Shown one piece after another: positions 1-8,188 of a stretch of DNA of 64,000 nucleotides (the first letter of the stretch is position 1; each line of letters starts with the position of its first letter). The DNA is taken from contig JBMNJI010000006.1 of the NCBI GenBank assembly GCA_050951585.1, positions 62,001-126,000 of the forward strand, written 5' to 3'. Below the pieces are notes generated by a model. It did no database searches, was not told the origin of the DNA, and worked only from the letters and a program-made list of their open reading frames with translations. The stretch comes from UBA3937 sp050951585 (lineage in GTDB: Bacteria > Bacillota > Peptococcia > DRI-13 > DTU073). A program made the position numbers and the translations under genes.

Positions 1-498
1 CAAAAAGCAGAAGACGAAAACAACAATAACAACAATAACAATAACAATAACAATAACAATAACGATAATAATAACAACGATAATAATAACAATAATTCAA
101 ATCCGCCCAAGAATAAAACATCCACGATTAATGATAATGACGCAAGTATTACTTATAAGGGTTCGTGGTCGGCACATAAAAATATGAGGGCATACCAGGG
201 TGATTTTCACACTTCAAAAACCAAGAATGATTATTATACGATCAATTTTACCGGAACACGGTTAAAAGCGTATGGAATAAAAGATAGTTGGTGTGGCAAG
301 ATAGCCGTATATGTAGATGGTGTTTATAAGAAAACGATAGATTGTTATAGGCTTTTCCAAGCGGGCGATCAGCTATTGTATGATACAGGAGTATTACCTC
401 AAGGGGACCATACAGTCAAGATCGTGATCTTACGGCAGAAAAGCTTTTTCTCCAAGGGATATTATCACTATGTTGATCAATTCAGGATTTACAATTAA
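1..498 (+). CDS. C-terminal fragment of an Asn-rich, probably exported carbohydrate-binding-like protein (5' end outside the window)
   Basis: The frame is open from base 1 to the stop at 498, so this is the 3' part of a longer gene whose start lies outside the window. It opens with about 26 codons of almost pure Asn with two Asp, then a short Pro/Lys/Thr linker, then about 115 residues that look like a beta-sandwich (a YGIKDSWCGKI stretch, a VYVDG strand, a late LPQGDHTVKI strand). Small jelly-roll modules at the ends of secreted glycosidases and cell-wall proteins have this pattern, so a carbohydrate- or wall-binding role is plausible but not shown. A low-complexity Asn linker before a compact domain is typical of an extracellular tether. 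It is not visibly operonic with the next gene, which is 374 bases away. I do not recognise the exact family. Confidence 0.6.
   Translation, partial: QKAEDENNNNNNNNNNNNNNNDNNNNDNNNNNSNPPKNKTSTINDNDASITYKGSWSAHKNMRAYQGDFHTSKTKNDYYTINFTGTRLKAYGIKDSWCGKIAVYVDGVYKKTIDCYRLFQAGDQLLYDTGVLPQGDHTVKIVILRQKSFFSKGYYHYVDQFRIYN
19..96 (+). repeat. AAC/AAT trinucleotide tract encoding poly-Asn
   Basis: Twenty-six consecutive codons are AAC or AAT except for two GAT. The tract is in frame with the surrounding coding sequence and forms the Asn-rich linker. Such tracts can change length by slippage in whole codons without breaking the frame. Confidence 0.9.
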
Positions 499-872
499 CA
501 CAATAATCTGCTTCATAGATTATAGAGGGACCCATCTTCAAAAAGCTTATTAAATATCAGGGGTTGTGTCTAAACAATAATTTGTTTCGACCGGCCCCTT
601 TAGTTATCTCTTGCAAACCTGGCCAACTTAACGCAAACTAATTAATGTCTGGCCGTACTAATTACCTGAATCGGGCATATCTTATAAAGAAGAGTCGTCA
701 CTAGACAAAAGGGAAAATGTTTAAAGCTTTTTATTATTGTTAATACTGATAATATCCGTGCAGTTGAACATTGTTTTTCGGCGGGCCTCAGGTTGGAAAT
801 TTTGGCCGGAAACAAAAAAAAGGAAATGAAAAACTTTTGGCGAATTGTATATAGTTATCGGAGGTGCGTTTT
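499..872. other. Intergenic region without a supported gene
   Basis: This 374-base A+T-rich gap separates the truncated surface gene from the 3D-domain gene. I find no convincing reading frame, tRNA or strong terminator. The promoter of the next gene must lie here, but no -35/-10 pair is good enough to call. Confidence 0.5.
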
Positions 873-1694
873 GTGAAAGTACAGAAAAGGTTTTTGAAAG
901 TACTATTTGTTTTTAGTACTGTATTTCTTCTGGCAACTTTCCCTTTTGGACAAAAAGTCGCTGATGAAAACTACGAAATGAAGGAAGTAAAGAAAGTTTA
1001 TGATTTAATCGTTGATGGAGAAACATACGAGGTGTTTACAGGAAAAAGTGTCACTAAGGATATTCTGGCGGAAAAACAAATTGTGTTAGGCCCCGAGGAT
1101 AAAGTCTTTCCTTCCCTGGATGAGGTTGTTGAGGACGAGATAAGAATCGTGCGGGTATCCAAGAAAACTATTGAAGAAGAAAAGGTTATTCCTTATGAAC
1201 TTGAAAAAAGAGAATCCGCGGATCTCTACCAAGGAGAAACGAGAGTAATTCAAAAGGGGCAAAATGGGCAGGAAAAACTAGTTTATGAAGCAATTCTCGA
1301 AGATGGTAAAGAGGTAATCCGCCATTTTGTTCAATCGGTACTGGTAAAAAAGCCTGTTAAGCAGATTGTAGCTTATGGAACACGGCAAACTGTCTCCAGA
1401 GCCGGAGCTTCGATAAATTTTAAAAAAGCATTATCAATGACCGCTACCGCTTATACCCATACCGGGAACAAGACTTATACCGGGGTGTGGCCTAGTGTAG
1501 GGATTGTTGCAGTTGATCCCAAGGTTATTCCTTTACATACTAAGTTATACATCGATGGGTATGGCTATGCTACAGCAATGGATATTGGCAGTGCAATAAA
1601 AGGGAATCGAATCGATTTATTCTTTGAAACAAAGGCGGAAGCTTTAAAATGGGGTCGCCGTACAGTGCAGGTATTTGTTTTGGATCAGGAATAA
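873..1694 (+). CDS. Exported 3D-domain protein with DUF348/G5-like repeats (YabE-type cell-wall protein)
   Basis: Predicted exported cell-wall protein related to YabE/Rpf-like muralytic proteins. An N-terminal hydrophobic helix (about residues 8-27) follows basic residues. About 150 residues of DUF348 and G5 character follow (VYDLIVDGETYEVF, then the G5-like IVAYGTRQ strand). The last 85 residues form a 3D domain: the three aspartates that give it its name are seen in AVDPKVIPL, AMDIGSAIKG and NRIDLFF. The 3D domain is a double-psi barrel like that of MltA-type lytic transglycosylases. I chose GTG at 873 over the in-frame GTG at 864 because 864 lies inside the CGGAGG ribosome-binding site. 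A strong terminator follows directly, so the gene is monocistronic. Confidence 0.85.
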   Translation: MKVQKRFLKVLFVFSTVFLLATFPFGQKVADENYEMKEVKKVYDLIVDGETYEVFTGKSVTKDILAEKQIVLGPEDKVFPSLDEVVEDEIRIVRVSKKTIEEEKVIPYELEKRESADLYQGETRVIQKGQNGQEKLVYEAILEDGKEVIRHFVQSVLVKKPVKQIVAYGTRQTVSRAGASINFKKALSMTATAYTHTGNKTYTGVWPSVGIVAVDPKVIPLHTKLYIDGYGYATAMDIGSAIKGNRIDLFFETKAEALKWGRRTVQVFVLDQE

Positions 1695-1711
1695 AAACAA
1701 AAATGAGTTCT

Positions 1712-1741
1712 TTGACACAGGCTTGCCTGTGTCAATTTTTT
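1712..1741 (+). terminator. Rho-independent terminator after the 3D-domain gene
   Basis: A perfect 11-bp stem (TTGACACAGGC and its complement) with a 2-base loop is followed by a run of seven T. It lies 17 bases after the stop codon. Confidence 0.92.
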
Positions 1742-1822
1742 GGTTTTGCCACTCCTTAGCCGCAAGCATTATCGGGTGATCATTATTGGGCTGATCATTA
1801 TGGGCTCATTATGGCCTCTCAA

Positions 1823-1851
1823 TTGTCAGGTTAGCGAAAATATGATAAAAT
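1823..1851 (+). promoter_or_regulatory. Candidate SigA-type promoter for yebC
   Basis: TTGTCA (1823-1828), a 17-base spacer and TAAAAT (1846-1851) match the vegetative promoter consensus well. The predicted transcript would have a leader of about 80 bases before yebC. Confidence 0.6.
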
Positions 1852-1939
1852 CTAAAAGTAATTGCTGACACAGGGTTACTTGTGCCTTTTATTAAGCAAT
1901 AATATGCTATAGTGTAAGAGTATGGGGAGGTAATATTTT

Positions 1940-2701
1940 ATGTCAGGTCACTCTAAATGGGCTAATATAAAGCACAAGAAAGGAAAAGCAGACGCGCTTA
2001 AAGGGCAAGTCTTTACGAAGCTTGGGCGTGAGTTAATCGTCGCCGTCAAAATGGGCGGAGGACCGAATCCTGATGCGAATTTCCGGCTGAAAATTGCCGT
2101 GCAAAAAGCGAAAGCCGCTAACATGCCCAATGATAATATCCAAAGAGCCATTCAAAAAGCAGCGGGCGAGCAGGATGCTAACAATTATGAAGAATTAGTA
2201 TATGAAGGCTATGGTCCCGGTGGAGTAGCCATAATGATTAGTATTCTAACCGATAACCGCAACCGGACGGCCGGCGATATCAGACATATTTTCGCCAAAA
2301 ACGGCGGCAATATGGGGGAGACCGGTTGTGTCGGCTGGATGTTTAAACAAAAGGGTGTTTTGACTATCGAAAAGGAAACTTTAAGTCTTAGTGAAGATGA
2401 TTTGTTGCTTTTAGCCTTAGATAAAGGGGCGGAAGATGTGAAAACTGATGATGAGGATGTAATTGAAATTTTTACTGATCCGGCCGATTTTCAAAGTGCG
2501 AAAGAGGGTTTAGAGGAAGAAGGGATAGAATTCAGCAGTGCGGAAGTATCCATGATTCCTGATACCACGGTAGAGGTTACTGATCCTGAACAGGCCAGGC
2601 TATTGGTGCGGTTGATGGATTATCTTGATGAACATGATGATGTGCAAAACACTTATACTAATTTTGACATCCCGGAAGAAATCCTCGAGCAACTGGAGTA
2701 A
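1940..2701 (+). CDS. yebC: YebC/PmpR-family DNA-binding or translation-associated protein
   Basis: Cytoplasmic YebC/PmpR (TACO1) family protein, 253 residues, the usual family length. The N-terminus has the family hallmark GHSKWANIKHKK; the middle carries GYGPGGVAI and the MGETGCVGWMF segment. Family members have been described as transcriptional regulators (PmpR, YebC) and more recently as translation factors that help ribosomes through difficult sequences such as polyproline. A GGGGAGG ribosome-binding site precedes the ATG. It heads the block that leads into ruvCAB, the common arrangement in Firmicutes and beyond. Confidence 0.95.
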   Translation: MSGHSKWANIKHKKGKADALKGQVFTKLGRELIVAVKMGGGPNPDANFRLKIAVQKAKAANMPNDNIQRAIQKAAGEQDANNYEELVYEGYGPGGVAIMISILTDNRNRTAGDIRHIFAKNGGNMGETGCVGWMFKQKGVLTIEKETLSLSEDDLLLLALDKGAEDVKTDDEDVIEIFTDPADFQSAKEGLEEEGIEFSSAEVSMIPDTTVEVTDPEQARLLVRLMDYLDEHDDVQNTYTNFDIPEEILEQLE

Positions 2702-2837
2702 ATAAGAGCAAAATAACGATAAGGAACAGGAAGAAAAGAAATAACAGAAAAGTGAATAGCGAATCGGCGGTGACTAGTAATCCGCCTTAATGGGGACACT
2801 ATTTCACTAAAAGTATCTTTCGGAAGGTTTGAGGATA

Positions 2838-3455
2838 GTGTTCCTGCGCAGATATAAACATCTTTTGGTATCATTAGTCTTAATCTGTTTTGGCAGTGCC
2901 ATCACGAGCTGTGAATATCTGAATTACCTGGCGCGGAAAAATGAACAGTCGAAAAACCTGGGTAGTACGGAAACAGCAACCCCGCTGCAGCAAGTGATCA
3001 CCCCGTCAACGCAAGTGATTATCAGGGAGAAATATGTGCTTTGTTCAGCATATCGCTTGTCCTGTTTGTGGGAGCATCTCCCAACGGGGATGGTGCGCGC
3101 TGGTTTTAACCAATTAACGGAGGCACAATTACGGGAGAAATATGCCGAAGAAGACGGTTGGAGAATAATCTGGGAGAAGAAGCGGGTTGTTCTGGAGCTT
3201 CAGCAGGAAGGTTTATGCCCGGAACATAGTAAGCAATGGCACTTCTTTAGTGATGAGCGGGGCGAAAATGTGGCTGTGTACCCGGGGCCGGCGGAAGTTG
3301 GGCGTGCCGGCGGGGAACCGGCCAGGGTGACCGGGATATTGCTGGCGAATTTGCCGGAAGGTTTGCAGCAAAAAATTCAGAGCGGAACATGGGAGTTTTT
3401 TTCCTGGGAAGAAGTAATCGCTACCTTGGATAGTTTAGATGAATATATGAGGTAA
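2838..3455 (+). CDS. BofC-like exported protein or lipoprotein
   Basis: Exported protein of about 205 residues. The N-terminus is basic and then hydrophobic, ending in a possible lipobox (AITSC), so it is probably a lipoprotein or membrane-attached. The C-terminal half resembles the BofC C-terminal domain: a Tyr/Phe-rich strand ending in VAVYPG, then LPEGLQQKIQSGTW and a terminal helix. In Bacillus BofC sits in the intermembrane space of the forespore and restrains SpoIVB signalling to sigma-K, and its gene lies next to ruvA, as here next to ruvC-ruvA. The GTG at 2838 is preferred because the TTG at 2829 sits one base after its only ribosome-binding site. The assignment rests on synteny plus weak motif likeness. 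Confidence 0.6.
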   Translation: MFLRRYKHLLVSLVLICFGSAITSCEYLNYLARKNEQSKNLGSTETATPLQQVITPSTQVIIREKYVLCSAYRLSCLWEHLPTGMVRAGFNQLTEAQLREKYAEEDGWRIIWEKKRVVLELQQEGLCPEHSKQWHFFSDERGENVAVYPGPAEVGRAGGEPARVTGILLANLPEGLQQKIQSGTWEFFSWEEVIATLDSLDEYMR

Positions 3456-3466
3456 AACGAGGTAAG

Positions 3467-3515
3467 AGCTGTCTCAGAGGAGAATAAGTTAATGAGACGG
3501 CTTGTTTATTTGTTA
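3467..3515 (+). terminator. Possible terminator or attenuator between bofC-like and ruvC
   Basis: A 10-bp stem (AGCTGTCTCA with TGAGACGGCT, one G-U pair) with a 16-base loop is followed by a T-rich but interrupted tail. It is weaker than the other terminators here and may only reduce read-through into ruvC. Confidence 0.45.
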
Positions 3516-3562
3516 GGAGGATAATCAGAGGACAATGGAGAAATAAATGACGGGGTGAGAAA

Positions 3563-4060
3563 ATGATTATCTTAGGAATAGACCCCGGTACGGCGATTAC
3601 CGGATATGGAGTTGTGGATTACATAGGTAACCGTCACCGCATGATCGCCTATGGCGTGATCAGCAGTGACAAAAAGGAAGAACCGGCGAGCAGGCTTAAC
3701 AAGATATATGAAGGGATACAGCAGCTTATTGATCTGCATAAACCTGAGGCCATGGCGATTGAAGAGCTTTTTTTCAACAAAAACGTCAAAACGGCCTTGC
3801 AGGTTGGGCAGGCGCGTGGGGTTGCCCTGTTGGCGGCCCAGCGCAAAGGGCTGCCTCTTTTTGAGTATACGCCATTACAGGTCAAACAGGCAGTGGTCGG
3901 GTACGGACGGGCTGAGAAAAAACAGATTCAGTTTATGGTGAAGGCGATTTTAAACCTCCAGGAAATACCGCGACCGGATGATGCTGCCGATGCCTTGGCC
4001 ATTGCCATTTGCCATGGTCATTTTGGCACTTCGGGATATCGGCTGGGAGAGGTTAGGTAA
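3563..4060 (+). CDS. ruvC: Crossover junction endodeoxyribonuclease RuvC
   Basis: Holliday-junction resolvase, 165 residues, full length. It works as a homodimer that makes paired nicks after RuvAB branch migration. The acidic active-site residues are all visible: Asp in GIDPGTAITGYG, Glu in AIEELFF, and the Asp cluster in RPDDAADALA. It starts at ATG 3563 behind a GGGGTGAG site and is followed 22 bases later by ruvA and then ruvB, so the full resolvasome is encoded together. Confidence 0.97.
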   Translation: MIILGIDPGTAITGYGVVDYIGNRHRMIAYGVISSDKKEEPASRLNKIYEGIQQLIDLHKPEAMAIEELFFNKNVKTALQVGQARGVALLAAQRKGLPLFEYTPLQVKQAVVGYGRAEKKQIQFMVKAILNLQEIPRPDDAADALAIAICHGHFGTSGYRLGEVR

Positions 4061-4082
4061 AGGTAAGGAGAGCTGATGCGCA

Positions 4083-4685
4083 GTGATTGAGTTTATTCGG
4101 GGTGAATTGTATTTTAAAGGGGCCAATTATTTGATTGTGCTGGTCGGAGGCGTTGCGTACAGGGTAAATGCTTCCTCCATTACTATTGGCAAGCTTCCGG
4201 CAGTTGGGGAAGAGGTTACGGTCTTCATTCATTTACATGTGCGTGAAGACGAGCTAACTCTTTTCGGCTTTTTTTCGATTGAAGAGCGCGAGATGTTTAA
4301 TGCTCTGATGCAGGTTTCGGGGATCGGCCCGAAGCTGGCGATGGCGATCCTGTCTCAGCTTTCGGTACGGGAGCTGCGTCAGGCGATTCTGTTCGGGGAT
4401 ATTCAACCGTTAATTGGCATTTCCGGGGTCGGGAAAAAGACGGCCGGACGGATCTTGCTTGAGTTGAAAGATAAAATAGGCAAAGATCTTTTACCGGAAG
4501 AGATTGTACCGGAGTCGGCTGCGGCAGTAAGCACGGATTTGCGCAGTGAAGCAGTGTCAGCGTTACTGGCTTTGGGATATAGTTTGTCAGAAGCGCAAAA
4601 GGCTATTCCCGTTGTTCAGCCGGGGGATAATACTAGTGCCGAGGAGCTTATTCGGATTGCTTTAAAGAAGATGTCGAAGATTTAA
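4083..4685 (+). CDS. ruvA: Holliday junction DNA helicase subunit RuvA
   Basis: Junction-recognition subunit of the RuvAB branch-migration complex, 200 residues. The N-terminal OB fold (IEFIRGELYFKG), the helix-hairpin-helix region (VSGIGPKLAMAILS and GISGVGKKTAGRI) and the C-terminal RuvB-binding helix bundle are all present. The start is GTG at 4083. It lies between ruvC and ruvB. Confidence 0.97.
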   Translation: MIEFIRGELYFKGANYLIVLVGGVAYRVNASSITIGKLPAVGEEVTVFIHLHVREDELTLFGFFSIEEREMFNALMQVSGIGPKLAMAILSQLSVRELRQAILFGDIQPLIGISGVGKKTAGRILLELKDKIGKDLLPEEIVPESAAAVSTDLRSEAVSALLALGYSLSEAQKAIPVVQPGDNTSAEELIRIALKKMSKI

Positions 4686-4718
4686 ATAGCGAAAGTAAGG
4701 TAGTGGAGGAAAAATACT

Positions 4719-5777
4719 ATGGCTGAAGAAAGAAAAATGAGTGATGATAAAATTGAGAGAATTGTTTCTGCGGATGTGATGACCGAAGAATACGAAGAGT
4801 ATGGTTTGAGGCCCGGTCTATTATCGGAATATATCGGACAGGACAAAGTGAAGGAAAATCTCCGGGTTTTTATTGAAGCAGCCAAGCAGAGAAAAGAAGC
4901 CCTTGATCATGTCTTGCTTTATGGTCCGCCCGGTTTGGGAAAAACAACGCTCGCCAATATTATTGCGACAGAGATGAACGCGCAGATTCGGGCTACTTCT
5001 GGTCCGGCTATTGAAAGACCCGGTGATTTGGCGGCGATCTTAACTAATTTACAGCCCCATGATGTCCTTTTTATTGACGAGATTCATCGTTTAAACAGAA
5101 CGGTGGAGGAAGTTCTTTATCCGGCGATGGAAGACTTTTGTCTGGATATTATCATTGGCAAAGGACCCAGTGCCCGTTCTATCCGTCTGGATATCCCGCC
5201 ATTTACGCTCGTCGGCGCGACTACCAGAGCCGGAAATCTAACAGCTCCCTTGCGCGACCGGTTCGGAGTGGTGAGTCGCTTAGAGTATTACAAGGTCAAG
5301 GACTTAGTGATTATCGTCGAAAGGGCGGCACGCATCCTGAAAGTGCAGATTGATCAGGCCGGGGCGGAGGAAATCGGCAAGAGGGCGAGGGGGACACCGC
5401 GTATTGCCAATCGGTTACTGAAGAGAGTACGTGATTTTGCGCAGGTGCAAGGTGCGGAGATTATTGATCGGGAAATGGCCGACCAGGCTTTAAATATGCT
5501 GGAGGTGGATCAGCTAGGACTGGATGCTCTTGACCGGAAGATGCTTTTAACGATGATTGAGAAATTTCAAGGTGGTCCGGTGGGTTTGGAAACCTTAGCC
5601 GCGTGTATCAGTGAAGAAACAAGTACAATTGAGGATGTATATGAGCCATTTTTGCTGCAACTGGGCTTTTTACAAAGAACCCCGCGGGGGAGAGTGGCAA
5701 CTCCCTTAGCTTACCGGCATTTAGGGATTGCCGAACCCCAAGAAGGAGTAAAAGGGGAGGACCAGTCTTTGTGGTAA
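4719..5777 (+). CDS. ruvB: Holliday junction branch-migration ATPase RuvB
   Basis: Hexameric AAA+ motor that pumps DNA through RuvA-bound Holliday junctions, 352 residues. Seen directly: Walker A GPPGLGKTT, Walker B and sensor region LFIDEIHRLNR, the GATTRAG sensor-1 stretch, the arginine-finger region APLRDRFG, and the C-terminal winged helix (LGFLQRTPRGR). ATG 4719 follows a GTGGAGG site. It is the third gene of the ruvCAB run. Confidence 0.97.
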   Translation: MAEERKMSDDKIERIVSADVMTEEYEEYGLRPGLLSEYIGQDKVKENLRVFIEAAKQRKEALDHVLLYGPPGLGKTTLANIIATEMNAQIRATSGPAIERPGDLAAILTNLQPHDVLFIDEIHRLNRTVEEVLYPAMEDFCLDIIIGKGPSARSIRLDIPPFTLVGATTRAGNLTAPLRDRFGVVSRLEYYKVKDLVIIVERAARILKVQIDQAGAEEIGKRARGTPRIANRLLKRVRDFAQVQGAEIIDREMADQALNMLEVDQLGLDALDRKMLLTMIEKFQGGPVGLETLAACISEETSTIEDVYEPFLLQLGFLQRTPRGRVATPLAYRHLGIAEPQEGVKGEDQSLW

Positions 5778-5781
5778 TCAT

Positions 5782-5820
5782 GGGGATGACCGGCGTAAAT
5801 ACATTTGCCGGAAAATCCCC
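5782..5820 (+). other. Two-part inverted repeat between ruvB and queH
   Basis: An outer 6-bp stem (GGGGAT with ATCCCC) encloses an inner 5-bp stem (CCGGC with GCCGG), ending just before the queH ribosome-binding site. There is no T run, so it is not a terminator; it may protect mRNA ends or tune queH translation. Confidence 0.4.
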
Positions 5821-5838
5821 GATGAGGAGGAAGAATGA

Positions 5839-6423
5839 ATGAAAATATTATTGCATGTTTGTTGTGGTCCTTGCAGCATTTACCCTCTTTCTGTTATGCA
5901 AAAAGAGGGGCATGAGCTGCGAGGCTATTTTTTTAATCCCAATATCCATCCTTATACAGAGTTTACGAAGCGGCTGGATACTTTCCGGGCATATGCCGAT
6001 AAAATTGGCTTGCCGATCATTATTGATGATGAATATCAGCTTGAAGAATACCTGCGCAATGTGGCCTTTCGGGAAGGCGAACGCTGCCGTATCTGTTATA
6101 GTATGCGCTTGCACCAGGCAGCCCAGATTGCGAGAAAGGGGAAGTTTGATGCCTTTACGACCACTCTTTTAGTCAGCCCTTTTCAGAAGCATGAACTGAT
6201 TAAAGAGATCGGGACAGCGATCGGGGCGGAGGTCGGGGTTCCCTTTTATTATGCTGATTTTCGGGAGGGATACAAAGAAGGAGTTATCCGCTCCAAAGAG
6301 GAAGAGATGTATCGCCAGCAATACTGCGGCTGCATCTATAGTGAAAAGGACAGATACAAGCCCCGTGATTGTACGAAAAATAGGACAAAAACCCCCACAA
6401 ATGAGGTGAACCATACGTATTGA
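5839..6423 (+). CDS. queH: Epoxyqueuosine reductase QueH
   Basis: QueH (DUF208) carries out the last step of queuosine synthesis in tRNA, reducing epoxyqueuosine to queuosine, and replaces the cobalamin-dependent QueG in many anaerobes. The length of 194 residues suits the family. The conserved cysteines for the iron-sulfur cluster and metal site are visible: HVCCGPCS near the N-terminus, RCRICYSMRL in the middle, and CGCIYSEKDRY near the C-terminus. queA and tgt of the same pathway lie about 7 kb downstream, so the final steps are in this window. The C-terminal 15-20 residues are basic and low in complexity. Confidence 0.93.
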   Translation: MKILLHVCCGPCSIYPLSVMQKEGHELRGYFFNPNIHPYTEFTKRLDTFRAYADKIGLPIIIDDEYQLEEYLRNVAFREGERCRICYSMRLHQAAQIARKGKFDAFTTTLLVSPFQKHELIKEIGTAIGAEVGVPFYYADFREGYKEGVIRSKEEEMYRQQYCGCIYSEKDRYKPRDCTKNRTKTPTNEVNHTY

Positions 6424-6444
6424 TATATTGAAAGGTAATGAGAG

Positions 6445-7131
6445 GTGAGCGTGTTGGACTTAGAGATTCGCGAAGACATTCTGCTAGTCCAGCAGGGGAA
6501 GGAAGAGGAGCGGAACAGAATCATCAAAAAGTATCTTCCTTTCATTCTCAAGGTTACATCTCGTACCTGTAAAAGATTTGTCAGGGCGGGGGAAGATGAC
6601 GAAGTCAGTGTAGCCTTAATTGCTTTTAACGAAGCGTTGGATAAATACAACACAGAGCAGAATTCTTCATTCTTTTCATTTGCGGAAACGGTTATCAGAA
6701 GACGGATTATTGATTATTTTCGGAAGAATCAACATGTTAACCGGGATTTACCATTTTCTTCACTTGTCTCCGAAGGGGAGGAGGAAGATGCCGAGGCACG
6801 CCTGGATAAATTAACGTGGCATGAAGCAGCCGAACATCACTATGAACGGGAAATCACCGAAATCAGGCGGGAGGAGATTAAGGAATATGCCCTTCAATTA
6901 AAGGATTTTGGGATTGAGTTCCGGGATTTGGTGAAGGTATCACCAAAGCATCAGGATGCTAGAATATCCGCCTTGCAGGTAGCCAGACTGATTGTGTATA
7001 ACGAAAAATACCGTCTTCATCTGAAAAGGACGAAGACACTGCCGATGAAAGAACTGGCAAGAGTAGCGGCGGTGAGCAGAAAAACGTTGGAACGGCAACG
7101 AAAATATATAATTGCCTTAGTAGTTATTTGA
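6445..7131 (+). CDS. sigI: RNA polymerase sigma factor SigI
   Basis: SigI-type sigma-70 family factor, 228 residues. SigI factors respond to heat or, in cellulolytic Clostridia, to polysaccharides, and are held by the membrane anti-sigma RsgI. The region-2 core is clear (YLPFILKVTS, NEALDKYN, RRRIIDYFRKN) and the C-terminal SigI domain ends in SRKTLERQRKYIIAL. The protein stops soon after this motif, a little earlier than usual for the family. Start choice is uncertain: GTG 6445, GTG 6451 or TTG 6454 share the GAGAGGTGA region. The gene downstream looks like an RsgI that has lost its N-terminal half. Confidence 0.88.
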   Translation: MSVLDLEIREDILLVQQGKEEERNRIIKKYLPFILKVTSRTCKRFVRAGEDDEVSVALIAFNEALDKYNTEQNSSFFSFAETVIRRRIIDYFRKNQHVNRDLPFSSLVSEGEEEDAEARLDKLTWHEAAEHHYEREITEIRREEIKEYALQLKDFGIEFRDLVKVSPKHQDARISALQVARLIVYNEKYRLHLKRTKTLPMKELARVAAVSRKTLERQRKYIIALVVI

Positions 7132-7249
7132 GGCAGAGCGGCAGATTTCAGCGAAAAAGCCGGAATCGGGAGATGCGGAGGTCGATATAGCCTCAAAAAC
7201 ATCGCGTGAAAAAGTCCCTTATAAGAAGATTCTGGGGAAGTTAGAAAAG

Positions 7250-7963
7250 GTGCTAAATGAAGAAGTGAGGACAGCTTTGCATAAACAGAATATTGAAGCC
7301 CAGGTCGAACTGTTGGAAGTGTCGGCGGAGATTCAGCAAGAGGCGAAAAAGCAAGGGCTGTCGGCCGGTAAATATGCTATTATGCTGGAAGCCAAAGAAG
7401 CCGGGTTAGAGATAAACGTAGAGGACATGAAGTTTTCCAGTGTCGTGCAGGCAATAAAAGAAGCGGGTGGTATCCCCGGGCAAATTATCTCCCGCGCTAA
7501 ACAAGATCAGCAGCGCTTATCTGAGATTGAAAAAGAACTACGGAAGCTTGGCAAAATTAGCGATGACCGGGCAGAGAAGGGGAATTCCGCAAAGGATACG
7601 GAGAAACAGGATCATGACAGGCAGGACTACGGGCGAGACCGGGAGCGAGACCACAATGACCAAGATATAGATAAAAATAGTGATAAGAATTTTGGAGAGA
7701 AAATTAGAGAAAAATATAGTGAGAAATTTAAAGAGATATTTTTTAAAGAGAAAGTAAAAGATAACAGCAATAAGAATAACAAAGATAAGTACATTAAAGA
7801 TAATAAGCAAAGAGATGAAGAGGATAAAGAGGATAAAGAAAAGGAGAGCAAAGATAATCGGGATAAGAAGAATATGGAGCAAGATAAACAAAAAGAGGAA
7901 AAGCGATTGGAAAAAGATCATCAGAAAAATGCCAGGGGGAATAGTACCGGCAGCGATGATTAA
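7250..7963 (+). CDS. RsgI-like protein lacking the anti-sigma and membrane segments, with a highly charged tail
   Basis: The first 100 residues resemble the extracytoplasmic middle of RsgI-type anti-sigma proteins (ISAEIQQEAKKQGLSAGKYA-like pattern, then the SVVQAIKEAGGIPG region). The following 130 residues are almost entirely Lys, Asp, Glu, Asn and Arg and are probably disordered. A normal RsgI starts with a cytoplasmic sigma-binding domain of about 60 residues and a transmembrane helix; neither is present. The frame is open upstream to 7124 but has no ATG, GTG or TTG before GTG 7250. SigI also ends early, so a small deletion across the sigI-rsgI junction is likely. If so, SigI may be unrestrained, or this protein may have another role. 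Confidence 0.6.
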   Translation: MLNEEVRTALHKQNIEAQVELLEVSAEIQQEAKKQGLSAGKYAIMLEAKEAGLEINVEDMKFSSVVQAIKEAGGIPGQIISRAKQDQQRLSEIEKELRKLGKISDDRAEKGNSAKDTEKQDHDRQDYGRDRERDHNDQDIDKNSDKNFGEKIREKYSEKFKEIFFKEKVKDNSNKNNKDKYIKDNKQRDEEDKEDKEKESKDNRDKKNMEQDKQKEEKRLEKDHQKNARGNSTGSDD

Positions 7964-7972
7964 TTAAAGTTC

Positions 7973-8001
7973 TTGTTTTTGTCGCCGATTACCGGTATAA
8001 T
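7973..8001 (+). promoter_or_regulatory. Strong promoter upstream of the hydrogenase-maturation operon leader
   Basis: TTGTTT (7973-7978), a 17-base spacer and a perfect TATAAT (7996-8001). It starts right after the rsgI-like gene and would give a leader of over 200 bases before the TM1266-type gene. Confidence 0.75.
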
Positions 8002-8007
8002 GAAATA

Positions 8008-8188
8008 GTACTGAGTTGCGAGGGACTCTTTAAGCCCCTTTCAACAAAGTATCGTGTTACAAAAAAGCAATTGTGCTGATTCATAAGGGTTCGTCCCGAG
8101 TGTGAAGGCAAGCGACTATAAGGATTTTTGTGTAGATTTTGGCTTGACAAACAGTCCTTGCGCCTTCCGGTGCAAGGCTTTTTTATTT
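8008..8188 (+). promoter_or_regulatory. Structured leader RNA ahead of the TM1266-hydE-hydG operon (possible attenuator)
   Basis: The stretch between the promoter and the terminator at 8156 has no good coding sequence. It contains pairing segments such as GGGAC near 8021 with GTCCC near 8093. A promoter, then a leader, then a terminator ahead of the first gene is the layout of a riboswitch or attenuator. It matches no riboswitch class that I can recognise by eye. It could also be a small independent non-coding RNA ended by that terminator. Confidence 0.4.
8156..8188 (+). terminator. Intrinsic terminator upstream of the TM1266-type gene
   Basis: A 9-bp stem, CCTTGCGCC with GGTGCAAGG (one G-U pair), and a TTCC loop are followed by CTTTTTTATTT. 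It lies between the promoter at 7973 and the start at 8234, so transcription of the operon must pass it. Confidence 0.88.

Noticed and set aside
19..96. Short direct repeats as a possible CRISPR or origin element
   Set aside because: The repeats are codon-sized (AAC/AAT), in frame and without spacers.
7538..7921. Very hydrophobic reading frames on the - strand opposite the RsgI-like tail
   Set aside because: They are the complement of Lys/Asp/Glu-rich codons and do not look like a real membrane protein; no start signals.
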